This document shows, piece by piece, positions 1 to 8,520 of a stretch of 64,000 bases of DNA. The stretch lies in the NCBI GenBank assembly GCA_019634165.1, contig JAHQVT010000012.1, forward strand, positions 305,528 to 369,527. Reading direction: 5' to 3'. The stretch is from Rhodospirillales bacterium. GTDB taxonomy: Bacteria; Pseudomonadota; Alphaproteobacteria; Rhodospirillales; Thalassospiraceae. Within the stretch, counting starts at the first letter, position 1. Every line of letters starts with the position of its first letter. The position numbers and the translations under genes are program-made. Below the pieces are notes generated by a model. It ran no database searches, was not told the DNA's origin, and worked only from the letters and a program-made list of their open reading frames with translations.

Positions 1-336
1 AACAACCGCGCCAATCAGCGTGATCTGCCAAGGACGATAGGCCTGTTCTTTCAGAAGCCAGACAAAATCAATGGCCGCATACATCAAAATCGCAAAGATG
101 GCGGCGGCGACTGTGCCGTGGAACCAGCCGATGTTTGCGCTTTCTTCACCCCGGAAATTGAATTTCAGATAGGTGATGGTTAATGCGAGGCCGAGTTGAA
201 ACGCCATATATTGCTGTGGCAGCAACGCAAAACCCAATCGGGTCGGTGCTTCAAGGTTCCACAGAATACAGGCAACCACCATTGAAGATGCCAGAATGGT
301 AATCAAGTGATTGCGCAATGCTGATGTACTGATCAT
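1..336 (-). CDS. TRAP transporter fused permease, N-terminal part (truncated by window edge)
   Basis: The first 112 codons are visible, read leftwards from ATG at 336 and open to base 1. The peptide starts MISTSALRNHLITILASS and shows at least three hydrophobic segments separated by short polar loops, including a motif NFRGEESANIGW. This resembles the N-terminal 4TM (DctQ-like) part of TRAP permeases in which small and large membrane subunits are fused. TRAP systems are ion-gradient-driven importers of carboxylates. The ATG overlaps the TGA of the small ORF upstream (ATGA), so translation is probably coupled. Its position behind galB-galC-galD suggests uptake of an aromatic or tricarboxylate substrate, which is inference. 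The rest of the gene lies outside the window. Confidence 0.7.
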   Translation of the reverse strand, partial: MISTSALRNHLITILASSMVVACILWNLEAPTRLGFALLPQQYMAFQLGLALTITYLKFNFRGEESANIGWFHGTVAAAIFAILMYAAIDFVWLLKEQAYRPWQITLIGAVV

Positions 337-485
337 ACAAAGCCCCCCGGTTTGGGAGACATCGTTAAGGGCTGCGATGCGCGACCTTGATCACGGCAAC
401 CGATTTGCGCCAGACGCAAACAAATAAGACGAACACCAATAAAGGGTGCTTTGGTGTCTTTTGCCACACGCGGGTTCCGCGTCAT
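333..485 (-). CDS. Small ORF (50 aa) with strong ribosome binding site, coupled to the TRAP permease
   Basis: An ATG at 485 is preceded by AGGAGG with six to seven bases of spacing, the strongest Shine-Dalgarno sequence in this operon. The frame runs 50 codons and its TGA (333-335) overlaps the permease ATG (334-336). The product is basic, with no evident membrane segment, signal peptide or recognised domain (MTRNPRVAKDTKAPFIGV...). It may be a real microprotein, or an upstream frame whose translation opens the permease start. The DNA also contains a seven-pair stem (GACACCA...TGGTGTT) within the frame. The function is unknown; the RBS and the overlap are what support it as translated. Confidence 0.45.
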   Translation of the reverse strand: MTRNPRVAKDTKAPFIGVRLICLRLAQIGCRDQGRASQPLTMSPKPGGFV

Positions 486-561
486 GGGCTTCCTCCTACT
501 TCCTTGATTATTATTATTTTTATTGTGTTTTATTCCGTTCTTGATGGGGTTTCCTGACATC

Positions 562-1620
562 TCAGTCGATGAAAACCGTACCATCAAACAGCTTGCGTGC
601 TGTGCGTAACAAACCTGCCTTGTCGACAGCACCGTCATTGGTTTTTTCGATAATCACGCTCATTTCGCCCGACGGGTGTTCCACCGAAAGGGTCGAAAGA
701 TCGCCAATGTTTTCAACAGCAATATCTGCTGCTGGTGACCCCAGCAACAAACAGGCCGTTGCGACACTGACCGCGCCCAAAACCCCGATAGAGGCATGGC
801 AACGGTGTGGGATAAAAGTCCGCGTCGAAACTGCGCCGCCATTTTGTGCGCGCGATACCATTGTCATTTTGGGAACGGATGCATCAGTTACATCCCCCAA
901 ATTCATCAACGGACCACACTTCAGGCGAATGCTTTCAAGCTTTTGACGAAGCACGTCATTGGCTTCAAGTTCTTCGCGGCTTTCTTGTCCGGTAATCCCC
1001 ATTTCGACCGCCGACAGAACAACAACAGGCATGCCATTATCAATCATGGTGACATTTACACCATCAATCACATCAACATTATTGCCCGTCGGAAGCAATG
1101 CTCCGCACGTGGTGCCAGCAGTATCACTGAATAAAAGCGGGATCGGTGCCGATGTGCCCGGAACCCCGTCAATACGGGCATTTCCGGTATAAACCGGTTT
1201 GCCATTCGGGGTTTCAATGGTCGCTGTCGCTGTCTGGCCGGTGTTTTCCATATAAATGGTGACTTTGGTTTGGCCATCTTTTGCATCGACCAAGCCCCGT
1301 TCAATGGCAAATGGTCCGACACCGGCAAGGATATTGCCGCAGTTTTGTTTATCCGTGACAACCGCGCGATCAACAAAGACCTGTAGAAACAGGTAATCAA
1401 CATCAATGCCGGGGCGATCGGATTTTTTTACAACACCAACTTTCGAGGTCAGGGGGTCAGCACCCCCCATCCCGTCGATCTGTTTGGAATCAGGTGACCC
1501 CATGACGCGCAGCAAGACAGCATCGCGTGCGGCAATGTCTTTTGGCAGGTCATCTGCCAAAAAATAGCCACCCTTCGACGTACCACCACGCATCCACATG
1601 CACCGAATGCCATCAGACAT
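562..1620 (-). CDS. galD: 4-oxalomesaconate tautomerase (PrpF/DUF453 family)
   Basis: A 352-residue protein of the PrpF family. Its N-terminus [20 protein letters not shown] is typical, with the conserved RGGTSKG loop near residues 11-17 and [13 protein letters not shown] in the second half. GalD interconverts the keto and enol forms of 4-oxalomesaconate in gallate and protocatechuate 4,5-cleavage pathways; length matches GalD (about 360 aa). I use the ATG at 1620 rather than one 60 bases upstream, because the family N-terminus begins here and this ATG overlaps the end of galC by 8 bases. It is the third gene of galB-galC-galD. Other PrpF members act on aconitate, so the specific assignment rests on the neighbours. 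Confidence 0.88.
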   Translation of the reverse strand: MSDGIRCMWMRGGTSKGGYFLADDLPKDIAARDAVLLRVMGSPDSKQIDGMGGADPLTSKVGVVKKSDRPGIDVDYLFLQVFVDRAVVTDKQNCGNILAGVGPFAIERGLVDAKDGQTKVTIYMENTGQTATATIETPNGKPVYTGNARIDGVPGTSAPIPLLFSDTAGTTCGALLPTGNNVDVIDGVNVTMIDNGMPVVVLSAVEMGITGQESREELEANDVLRQKLESIRLKCGPLMNLGDVTDASVPKMTMVSRAQNGGAVSTRTFIPHRCHASIGVLGAVSVATACLLLGSPAADIAVENIGDLSTLSVEHPSGEMSVIIEKTNDGAVDKAGLLRTARKLFDGTVFID

Positions 1621-2287
1621 ATTTAAGGCCCTTTTCGGCCAGTCGCGGACGCATGTCATAAATATCCAAGCCCAACTCACCCTTCATCAGGCGGGCGCGG
1701 GTTTTGGCTTCTTTTTCTTCACGTGCAATGGAATTTTCAAGGGCTGTTGCAGCAGTTGCATGCGGAACGACACAAACACCATCATCATCGGCAACAATGA
1801 CGTCACCGGGATTCACGGCAGCACCACCGATCACGACGGGCACATTGACGGACCCGACGGTTTCCTTGACCGTTCCCTGTGCCGATACCGCCTTTGACCA
1901 GACCGGGAATTTAATTTCTGTCAAATCAAGGACGTCACGCACGCCTGCTTCAATAATCAGGCCACGGACCTTGCGGTACATTAAGGACCGCGCAAGAAGT
2001 TCGCCAAAGTAGCCAGCATCACAAGACGATGTCGGTGCCACAACCAGAATGTCGCCTTCGCGGCATTGTTCAACCGCGACATGGATCATCCAGTTATCAG
2101 CCGGTGCGATGGAAACTGTAACCGCATTCCCGGCAACGCGTGCGCCCGGATAGATCGGACGCATGTGCGATTGCAGAAGGCCAGTGCGCCCTTGTGCCTC
2201 ATGCACGGTGGCGACACCGCATTTACCCAAACCGTCTACAATCGAAAGATCGGTGCGGGGGATGTTTTGAACAACGACGCCACCCAT
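1613..2287 (-). CDS. galC: 4-carboxy-4-hydroxy-2-oxoadipate aldolase / oxaloacetate decarboxylase
   Basis: A 224-residue protein of the HMG/CHA aldolase (RraA-like) fold, the LigK/ProA/GalC group. The block [14 protein letters not shown] (about residues 110-123) holds the Arg-Asp pair used for substrate and divalent metal binding, and the glycine-rich GELLARSL precedes it. The enzyme splits 4-carboxy-4-hydroxy-2-oxoadipate into pyruvate and oxaloacetate, the last step of protocatechuate 4,5-cleavage and gallate catabolism. The start codon overlaps the galB stop as TAATG, and its end overlaps galD by 8 bases, so the three genes are tightly coupled. The C-terminal extension [19 protein letters not shown] is usual for LigK-type proteins. 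Confidence 0.92.
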   Translation of the reverse strand: MGGVVVQNIPRTDLSIVDGLGKCGVATVHEAQGRTGLLQSHMRPIYPGARVAGNAVTVSIAPADNWMIHVAVEQCREGDILVVAPTSSCDAGYFGELLARSLMYRKVRGLIIEAGVRDVLDLTEIKFPVWSKAVSAQGTVKETVGSVNVPVVIGGAAVNPGDVIVADDDGVCVVPHATAATALENSIAREEKEAKTRARLMKGELGLDIYDMRPRLAEKGLKYV

Positions 2288-3024
2288 TACAGTTCATCCA
2301 CGGTGGTTGGGTAAACTGACTGGAAACCTTCGGCATATTTGGCGTTACGGCCACCAGACTGACCGCCGGAATTGCGGCGGAAATGGTTGCCACGGTTTTC
2401 TGCGACATTCTCGTAGTAGTGCCAAAGGTGTTCCTGACCTTCCATGCACTGAATGGCGGCCCATTTCTGATCCCAGACATCGGTGATATCCAAGAAGTGG
2501 TCAGGCTTCCATTCCATTTGTTCGGTCTGGTGGGGCTCAAACAGATAAAGCTGCGGCGCACCCAAAACTTTCTCGCCCGGATTATGGCCCCAAGCTTGCG
2601 CAATCATGCGGCATTCAATGGCAACACGGGTCGCATAGGAATGATCGGTATTGTAATTGTCTACAAAGCTGTGGCTCAGCATGAATTTCGGCTGGACCGC
2701 ACGGATGGTGTCGACCAGTTCGAACTTTTCATCGCGGCTCAGTTCCAGCGGGTAATCACCAACATCCATGAACTTGATGTCATGTACACCAAGTGCTTTT
2801 GCGGCGTTCTCGGCTTCACGGCGGCGTTCGGTTTTGACCCGCTCCATCGTGCAGCCTTCCTGCTTCCAAAGCTTGGCTGATTCACCACGTTCGCCATAAG
2901 AAAGGCAAACAACAGTAACGTCATAGCCCTTCTTGGCATGCAGTGCGATGGCACCACCGCAACGCCAAACAAAGTCGGCGGAATGCGCGCTGATGACCAG
3001 TGCGGTTGGTTTGGTGGTGGTCAC
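2287..3024 (-). CDS. galB: 4-oxalomesaconate hydratase, PIG-L/LmbE-like metalloenzyme
   Basis: A 245-residue protein of the PIG-L deacetylase fold. The usual zinc motif AHPDDE is replaced by [13 protein letters not shown] near residues 13-25, a variant seen in GalB, which hydrates 4-oxalomesaconate to 4-carboxy-4-hydroxy-2-oxoadipate instead of removing acetyl groups. A later histidine-containing block, [16 protein letters not shown], supplies further metal-site candidates. Translation starts at a GTG at 3024, preceded by GGGAG about eight bases away. First gene of galB-galC-galD, divergent from the LysR gene at 3161. It is unrelated in sequence to LigJ, the amidohydrolase-type OMA hydratase, so this is the GalB version of the pathway. 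Confidence 0.85.
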   Translation of the reverse strand: MTTTKPTALVISAHSADFVWRCGGAIALHAKKGYDVTVVCLSYGERGESAKLWKQEGCTMERVKTERRREAENAAKALGVHDIKFMDVGDYPLELSRDEKFELVDTIRAVQPKFMLSHSFVDNYNTDHSYATRVAIECRMIAQAWGHNPGEKVLGAPQLYLFEPHQTEQMEWKPDHFLDITDVWDQKWAAIQCMEGQEHLWHYYENVAENRGNHFRRNSGGQSGGRNAKYAEGFQSVYPTTVDEL

Positions 3025-3110
3025 GTTTCTGACTCCCTAGCTTGGTTTCGTTTTGTGATGGCATGCTATGCGGGCAGGCCTCCTAGGTGAAATAGAACCA
3101 ATGGTATTTG

Positions 3111-3129
3111 CTATAAGTTCTTTCTATAG
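3111..3129. promoter_or_regulatory. Candidate LysR-type operator between galB and its regulator
   Basis: The sequence CTATAAGTTCTTTCTATAG is an inverted repeat (CTATA-N9-TATAG) and contains the T-N11-A pattern of LysR boxes. It lies 32 bases before the LysR start codon and about 90 bases before the divergent galB start, a usual place for a shared regulatory site. Binding is inferred from position and symmetry only. Confidence 0.4.
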
Positions 3130-3160
3130 TGTGTTTACGATCACACGGAAGGGATGCTTG

Positions 3161-4384
3161 ATGAACTTGAAAAATCCGAACCTGAAACATCTGCGCGCCT
3201 GCCTTGCTGTTGCACGTCGTCAAAGCATCAGTGCAGCGGCTGAAGATGTTTATATGTCTCAACCGGCAGTGACACAGGCGGTGGCGAAAGTGGAGCGCCT
3301 ATTAGGGGTCGAGCTATTTGATCGGCGACCCGAAGGCGTCTTTGTTACAGAACCTGGTAAGATATTTGTGCGTCGTGTTGAGCGTTTACAAGATTATCTT
3401 ATTCAGGCAACCGCCGAGATCATGCGACTTGGTCGGCGTAACCGTGGCCATCAGGTGAAGCTGTATCAGTTGGTCACTGGGGTTCAATTGCGGGCCTTGA
3501 TTGCGATTTCCGAAGCAGGCAGCTTTAGTTTGGCTGCGCGAAATGTTGGGGTGTCTCAACCCTCGTTGCACAGGGCTGCTCGCGAATTGGAACAGCTTTG
3601 TGCGGTTCCACTGTTTGAAAAGGCCAGTACCGGCATTCTTCTGACCAAACAGGCCGAAACATTTGTGATGTTTGCCAAATTGGCGCTGGTCGAATTGGGG
3701 CAGGCAGAAGACGAAATTGCATCTTGGAAGGGCGGGCGTGGCGGGCGCATCGTGATCGGCAGTATGCCGCTTGCACGTAGCGCAATTTTGCCAAATGCGA
3801 TCAATGCAATCATGGAAGAGTTTCCTGACACCCGTCTTCGGGTCGTCGATGGCCCCTATCAGGATTTGCTATTTGGTTTGCGTCACGGCGATATTGATAT
3901 GCTGATTGGGGCCTTGCGCGATCCGGTGCCGGTTGATGATGTGGTGCAAACCAAACTGTTTGATGATCCCTTGGCGATTGTCGGGCGCGTGCATCACCCG
4001 TTGGCAAAGCAGAAAAACATCACACCGTCTGATCTTGCGGCTTATGGTTGGGCAGTACCTTTGCGCGGGGCGCCAACCCGTGATTATTTTGAAATCATGT
4101 TTCCCGCTGAGGCAGCGGTGCGGCCCAAAAGCATTGTTGAAACCGGGTCGCTGATCCTGATCAGGCGCATGTTATCGACCAGCGATAAATTGACCATCAT
4201 TTCGCGCCATCAGATCATGCAGGAAGAAAAATACGGCGAACTTAAAAGATTGCCGATTGATCTTCTCCATACCGAACGTCCGATTGGTTTGACAGTGCGT
4301 AAGGGGTGGTCGCCAACATCGATACAGCAAAACCTTATAGAGCGGCTTGAAGCGATCAGCCAAAATATTGATACGCTGTGGTAA
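3161..4384 (+). CDS. LysR-family regulator with two tandem HTH domains, probable gal operon regulator
   Basis: A 407-residue LysR-type regulator. Two complete winged-helix HTH_1 domains are visible: residues about 7-75 (FLAV-like core with SISAAAEDVYMSQPAVTQAV) and about 112-180 (SFSLAARNVGVSQPSLHRAA), followed by one LysR substrate-binding domain from about residue 200. Ordinary LysR proteins are about 300 aa with one HTH. The ATG at 3161 is chosen because GGAAGGGA lies eight bases upstream; the frame is open for another 93 bases 5' without an RBS. Divergence from galB-galC-galD suggests it controls that operon in response to a pathway intermediate. The ligand is unknown. Confidence 0.85.
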   Translation: MNLKNPNLKHLRACLAVARRQSISAAAEDVYMSQPAVTQAVAKVERLLGVELFDRRPEGVFVTEPGKIFVRRVERLQDYLIQATAEIMRLGRRNRGHQVKLYQLVTGVQLRALIAISEAGSFSLAARNVGVSQPSLHRAARELEQLCAVPLFEKASTGILLTKQAETFVMFAKLALVELGQAEDEIASWKGGRGGRIVIGSMPLARSAILPNAINAIMEEFPDTRLRVVDGPYQDLLFGLRHGDIDMLIGALRDPVPVDDVVQTKLFDDPLAIVGRVHHPLAKQKNITPSDLAAYGWAVPLRGAPTRDYFEIMFPAEAAVRPKSIVETGSLILIRRMLSTSDKLTIISRHQIMQEEKYGELKRLPIDLLHTERPIGLTVRKGWSPTSIQQNLIERLEAISQNIDTLW

Positions 4385-4554
4385 GGCCAAGGATTTCGCA
4401 AAAGGCGGTGCTATCAGCATTTTGAATAGCGATTTCGGGCAATCAATTTTCCCTTTCGCGATGGCGATGATAGCTGTTGAAAATGGTCTTTCACGTCTGC
4501 GCGTAAGTGGCGTGACAATCACAAACAAAAAATCAAATCGGGAAGCTCCAAAAT

Positions 4555-5448
4555 ATGCCAGACAACATCAATACCATTGCCTTTCTTGGATTTGGTGAAG
4601 CAGCCCAAGCCTTTTTGAAGGGATGGGGAAGCGACATCGTTCCGGTCATTCGGGCGTTTGACATTAAAACGACCGATAATAATGTCGCCGTTCGGGATGC
4701 CAAAAACGCCGAATATGTTGCGGCCGGCATAACCGGTGCTGTCAGCAGTTCCGTGGCCCTTTCAGGTGCGGAACTTATCTTCTCGTTGGTGACGGCAGAT
4801 CAGGCGGGTTTGGTTGCGCGCGATGCCGCGGCCGTTATTGAAAAAGGCGCGTTTTTCTTTGATTGTAATTCTTGCGCGCCGGGGACAAAGCGCCGCAATG
4901 CCGAACTGATCGAAGCGGCCAGCGGGCGATATGTCGATATGGCCGTAATGGCCCCGGTTTATCCCAAACTGCATAAAACGCCCATTTTGCTCAGTGGTCC
5001 GCACGCAGAAATCGCCAAGCCAATTCTGGAAACGCTGGGTATGGAGCCGGGGATTGCCGGGGACACGGTTGGTGCCGGTTCGGCGATCAAAATGGTGCGA
5101 TCCATCATGATGAAGGGGCTTGAAGCCCTATTTGCCGAATGTGTGTTGGCGGGGCGTCGCGCCGGTGTTGATGAAACCGTTCTGGCTTCCCTTGATAAAA
5201 CCTATCCCGGTTTCGATTTCATGGGAAAAGCAGCCTATATGCTGGAACGGTCCATGACCCATGGCATCCGCCGGGCTGCTGAAATGGAAGAAGTCGCACT
5301 GACTGTCGAAGAATTGGGCCTTAATAACGGTATGGCCAAGGCAACAGTCGATTGGCAGCGCGCCATTGGTGGATTGAAACTGGATGCCGGGGATCTTGGG
5401 TATCAAGAACGGGCTGATATGATCTTAAAGGCAATGTTGAAAAAGTGA
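4555..5448 (+). CDS. NAD(P)-dependent oxidoreductase, 6-phosphogluconate dehydrogenase-like with DUF1932
   Basis: A 297-residue protein. The N-terminal Rossmann half carries IAFLGFGEAAQAF (GxGxxA nucleotide motif, residues about 8-20) and the C-terminal helical half, from about residue 190, fits the DUF1932 domain found on 6-PGDH/3-hydroxyisobutyrate dehydrogenase relatives. The block VGAGSAIKMVRSIMMKGLEA contains the lysine equivalent to the 6-PGDH catalytic Lys. The reaction is not known; members of this subfamily often sit beside 4,5-cleavage pathway genes, so oxidation of a hydroxy acid from aromatic catabolism is a reasonable guess. It lies 170 bases behind the LysR gene and ends before a bidirectional terminator. 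Confidence 0.75.
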   Translation: MPDNINTIAFLGFGEAAQAFLKGWGSDIVPVIRAFDIKTTDNNVAVRDAKNAEYVAAGITGAVSSSVALSGAELIFSLVTADQAGLVARDAAAVIEKGAFFFDCNSCAPGTKRRNAELIEAASGRYVDMAVMAPVYPKLHKTPILLSGPHAEIAKPILETLGMEPGIAGDTVGAGSAIKMVRSIMMKGLEALFAECVLAGRRAGVDETVLASLDKTYPGFDFMGKAAYMLERSMTHGIRRAAEMEEVALTVEELGLNNGMAKATVDWQRAIGGLKLDAGDLGYQERADMILKAMLKK

Positions 5449-5530
5449 GTTAACTAACTTATTTTTGGATAGGCAGAGATATTGGCCATCGGCGATGCTG
5501 ATAAGGGTGACGTTTCAAACGCTCAGATGT

Positions 5531-5566
5531 AAAAAAGGCAGGGCTGAAAACCCTGTCTTTTCTTTT
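5531..5566. terminator. Bidirectional intrinsic terminator
   Basis: The stem AAAAGGCAGGG / CCCTGTCTTTT encloses the loop CTGAAAA. A-rich and T-rich flanks on both sides make it usable by the DUF1932 gene (plus strand) and by the converging dioxygenase gene (minus strand). Confidence 0.8.
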
Positions 5567-5602
5567 GCTCTGACCTTACGATGAAAGACTAGGGTCCTGA
5601 CG

Positions 5603-6565
5603 CTAGTGTGATGCGTCGGGGACTGGTGGCGTTCCATGGGTGTGGAAGGACGGAATGGTTTTCAGCCCCCATGCCTGACCCTTTTTGCGATCGGTTTCCG
5701 TCCAAGTGACGGTTTCCCAATCGGGCTGCAGGATCAGGCGCGCACCTGCGTTGCAGACTTCTACCCGATTGCCCGCAGGTTCATAGACATACAGGAAAAA
5801 CGTTCCTTGAACCGCGTGCTTGTGCGGGCCGGTTTCAATGAAAACATTGTTTTCAAGGAAGATGTCAGCAGCACGCAGAACATCTTCACGCTGATCCGTT
5901 GCATAGGTCACATGGTGGAAGCGGCCCGGTGTTCCGGTGGCATCCTTGGTATAGGCAATGTCATAGGTCTTGTTGTTGATCGTAAACCAGCAGCCTGCAA
6001 GTTCACCACTATCAAGCATGATCTGTTCGGTCACGCGTGATCCAAGTGCTTGTTGCATGAAGTCGCGTATGGCTTCGACGTTGGTTGCCAGAAGATTTAG
6101 ATGGTCAATCCGACGAACCGCTACACCGCGCCCATGATACCGCTGGGCGATGTTTTTTAGGGCCGATTTTTCGGCTTCGGGGGCCTGATATTTGACCGTA
6201 TCGTAATACAGTTCAAACACATGGCCGTCCGGATCGGTTAACTGATAGGCGCGCCCATGGCCCATATCCCCATCAACCCAGCCAAGACCACAGCCCATTT
6301 CTTCGATCACTTTGACCCGGCGCTCTAAGGCGGCTTGGGAACTTGTGCGATAGCCGATGTGACCAACACCCGTGGTGTCGGATTTGGTCAATTTCAGGCT
6401 GTGGAATTCGTAATCGTCCCAAGCACGCAGATAGACAGAATTTTCATCCCGGCCACTTTCCGTCAGGCCATAGACATTGACGAAAAAGTCCAGGCTTTCT
6501 TCGAACTTGTTGGTGAACAGTTCAACATGACCAAGATGGGCAACATCAAAACACGGCTCTGACAT
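5603..6565 (-). CDS. Extradiol ring-cleavage dioxygenase, catechol 2,3-dioxygenase type (VOC superfamily)
   Basis: A 320-residue two-domain vicinal oxygen chelate protein. Residues about 7-125 form the non-catalytic domain and about 150-275 the catalytic one. The three Fe(II) ligands are visible: H155 in RRIDHLNL, a His of the H217-H218 pair in FHHVTY, and E269 in GNRVEV; H250 in GPHKHAV matches the acid/base histidine of XylE. It should cleave a catechol-type ring at the meta position. The start has AAAGGA about eight bases upstream. The C-terminal tail after residue 280 (LQPDWETVTWTETDRKKGQAW) is typical of this subgroup. The true substrate (catechol, a hydroxylated aromatic acid, or other) cannot be told from sequence. 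Confidence 0.87.
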   Translation of the reverse strand: MSEPCFDVAHLGHVELFTNKFEESLDFFVNVYGLTESGRDENSVYLRAWDDYEFHSLKLTKSDTTGVGHIGYRTSSQAALERRVKVIEEMGCGLGWVDGDMGHGRAYQLTDPDGHVFELYYDTVKYQAPEAEKSALKNIAQRYHGRGVAVRRIDHLNLLATNVEAIRDFMQQALGSRVTEQIMLDSGELAGCWFTINNKTYDIAYTKDATGTPGRFHHVTYATDQREDVLRAADIFLENNVFIETGPHKHAVQGTFFLYVYEPAGNRVEVCNAGARLILQPDWETVTWTETDRKKGQAWGLKTIPSFHTHGTPPVPDASH

Positions 6566-6627
6566 GTCCGGTTCCTTTCTTTAGGGGCAAGTTTCTTGTG
6601 CCGTGCTGTAATTATAACAAGACATAA

Positions 6628-6996
6628 ACCAGCGACGGATTTGATCACGAAGGCCTTCATGCCAACAGGTGGGGTGATCAAACCAAGCTCCACCGTAATG
6701 ACGGTCAAAAGACCAAACCAAATCGGATCAAAACCCGCAGCAATGATAATCGGGTAAACTACGGCAACGCTTGGCTTGAAAAACACGCTGGCAGCAATGG
6801 TCGTAAAATAATAAAGGGCCAAGACAAGCAGGCCCGGAATGATGCTTGCCATGAACATCTGTCCCACGGAATGTTCCGTGATCAAGGTATGCAGCAGCAA
6901 TGCAATGGATGGTGGAATCATGATGCCAGGAGTTCCGCCCGCAGCAAGCGTTCCCGCCGCAAAAGAGGGCACATAGCCGTTGGCGACTGTGGGGTT
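6628..6996 (-). pseudogene. Fragment of a TRAP transporter large permease (DctM-like)
   Basis: About 123 codons read leftwards as NPTVANGYVPSFAAGTLAAGGTPGI... through GFDPIWFGLLTVITVELGLITPPVGMKAFVI. These are hallmark stretches of the C-terminal half of DctM-type permeases (the IPPS and ELGLITPPVGMN-like motifs). Both ends are lost: the frame upstream has no TRAP similarity, and after VIKSVAG it runs into the dioxygenase leader. A whole DctM is about 430 aa, so at most a third survives and no DctQ or DctP gene adjoins it. I read it as the remnant of a transporter that once belonged to the neighbouring aromatic genes. Confidence 0.8.
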
Positions 6997-7411
6997 GTCG
7001 CAAATAACTCGGTACACTCCCGACCAATGATGTTCGGGCCAAGAGTAGTATTTGGTTAGCACCGAGATGGCAGTCGGGGAAATTGAATGACCGGCATGTC
7101 TATTCAAAATTGTTAATCGAATGATCAAGTTTTGATCTGCTGAGCCGCGGCGGTGGGTTTCAAGCAATCATCTGGCGTGTGTGCTGGGGCGATGTCTTGT
7201 GTTTGACCAAGATATTAGGGGCATTGTTTTCTGTGATCTTGCGGGCGTCCTTGATGCGATTTGATTTGGCCATTCAAGGGCTATTTGACTTGCGCATTGG
7301 GTTTATGCTGTGACATCACTATTGTATGAGGAATAAAAACCTCCGTATCCGGGGCTTATCGAATGACAAGCGAAAGGATTTGGTGGAAAGAACAATATCG
7401 GGAGGTGGAAA
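6997..7411. other. Intergenic debris with no recognisable gene
   Basis: This 415-base stretch continues the DctM fragment frame for about 57 codons without similarity I recognise and then becomes non-coding. It must contain the promoter of the FAH-family gene at 7412, but I could not settle on a -35/-10 pair with proper spacing. Confidence 0.5.
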
Positions 7412-8254
7412 ATGAAGCTTTTGCGTTATGGCCCCATGGGCAAGGAAAAGCCGGGGCTGTTGGATGCCGATGGTGCCATTCGGGATCTTTCCGGGGTGAT
7501 TGATGATCTTGACCCTGAGACGATCTCGGCAGCAACCTTTGACAAGATAGCGGCGATTAATCCCGAAACCCTTCCAGTGGTAAGTGGTGATCCACGCATT
7601 GGTACGTGTGCCGGGAGGCCGGGGAAGTTTATCTGCATTGGTCTGAATTATTCCGATCACGCGGCAGAGGCCGGGATGGACTTGCCACCAGAACCGATTG
7701 TTTTCTTTAAGGCACCCTCGGCCGTGTGCGGGCCCAATGACAACGTTGAAATTCCACGTGGTGCGACCAAAACCGATTGGGAGGTCGAACTTGGCGTGGT
7801 GATTGGCAGGCATGCCAAATACGTTGATGAGGCCGATGCACTTGATTATGTAGCGGGTTATTGCCTGACCAATGATGTGTCAGAACGCGCCTTTCAGCTT
7901 GAGCATTCTGGCCAATGGGTAAAGGGCAAAAGTGCCGATACGTTTGGCCCGACCGGCCCGTGGCTTGTCACCCGTGATGAAATTACTGATCCGCAGAATT
8001 TGTCGATGTGGCTTGATGTGAATGGCTCACGTTTTCAGGATGGCAGCACAAAAACCATGGTGTATGGCGTGGCGTTTGTCGTCAGCTATCTGTCACGGTT
8101 CATGAGCTTACATCCCGGTGACATCATTTCAACCGGAACACCACCCGGTGTTGGTATGGGGCAAAGCCCACAAGTGTTCCTGAAACCCGGCGATGTTATG
8201 GAACTTGGCATCGAAGGGCTTGGTCGCCAACGCCAGAAAGTTGTTCAGGGATAA
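7412..8254 (+). CDS. Fumarylacetoacetate hydrolase (FAH) family protein
   Basis: A 280-residue FAH-fold protein with the short N-terminal domain of acylpyruvases, 2-hydroxyhepta-2,4-diene-1,7-dioate isomerases and ureidoglycolate lyase-like proteins. The core from about residue 70 contains CIGLNYSDHAAE, then DWEVELGVVIGR (acidic metal ligands), KSADTFGPTGPWLVT and GDIISTGTPPGVGMG, all family signatures. It probably hydrolyses or isomerises a 2-oxo or 2-hydroxydienoate product of ring cleavage, in keeping with the dioxygenase gene 850 bases away on the other strand. GGGAGG is six bases before the ATG. This is not the tyrosine-pathway enzyme, which is at 53684. Substrate unknown. Confidence 0.82.
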   Translation: MKLLRYGPMGKEKPGLLDADGAIRDLSGVIDDLDPETISAATFDKIAAINPETLPVVSGDPRIGTCAGRPGKFICIGLNYSDHAAEAGMDLPPEPIVFFKAPSAVCGPNDNVEIPRGATKTDWEVELGVVIGRHAKYVDEADALDYVAGYCLTNDVSERAFQLEHSGQWVKGKSADTFGPTGPWLVTRDEITDPQNLSMWLDVNGSRFQDGSTKTMVYGVAFVVSYLSRFMSLHPGDIISTGTPPGVGMGQSPQVFLKPGDVMELGIEGLGRQRQKVVQG

Positions 8255-8292
8255 ATGCGCGGACTTTTGTCGGCCATTTGATTCTTTTATGT

Positions 8293-8336
8293 GCAAAAGC
8301 GGGCGGTCCCAGATGCGAGGGCACCCGCTTTTTTGC
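8293..8336. terminator. Intrinsic terminator after the FAH-family gene
   Basis: The stem GCAAAAGCGGG / CCCGCTTTTTTGC closes a loop of about 20 bases and is followed, within its 3' arm, by six T residues. It lies 38 bases after the stop of the FAH-family gene. Confidence 0.75.
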
Positions 8337-8520
8337 ATCTTAAAACGGGCGGAAAACCAACGTTTTGCGCGGGCGTGGCAATTTTCTTTAAAAAAATTGC
8401 GTCTTTGACTTGCGATTTTGGAATTTTGCGACATTTTGCCTTTAGAAATGTGGGTGCACACGAACGCTTCACATTTTAGTGACCAACGGTCACTATTGTC
8501 GCGGGTAGTACCTTTGTGCT

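Noticed and set aside
333-638. A longer 101-codon version of the small ORF starting at 638
   Set aside because: The upstream part overlaps the conserved end of galD; the strong ribosome binding site supports a start at 485 only.
6463-7167. A 234-codon frame read as one protein
   Set aside because: Only the middle 123 codons resemble DctM; the end overlaps the dioxygenase coding region in another frame, so it is a pseudogene fragment.
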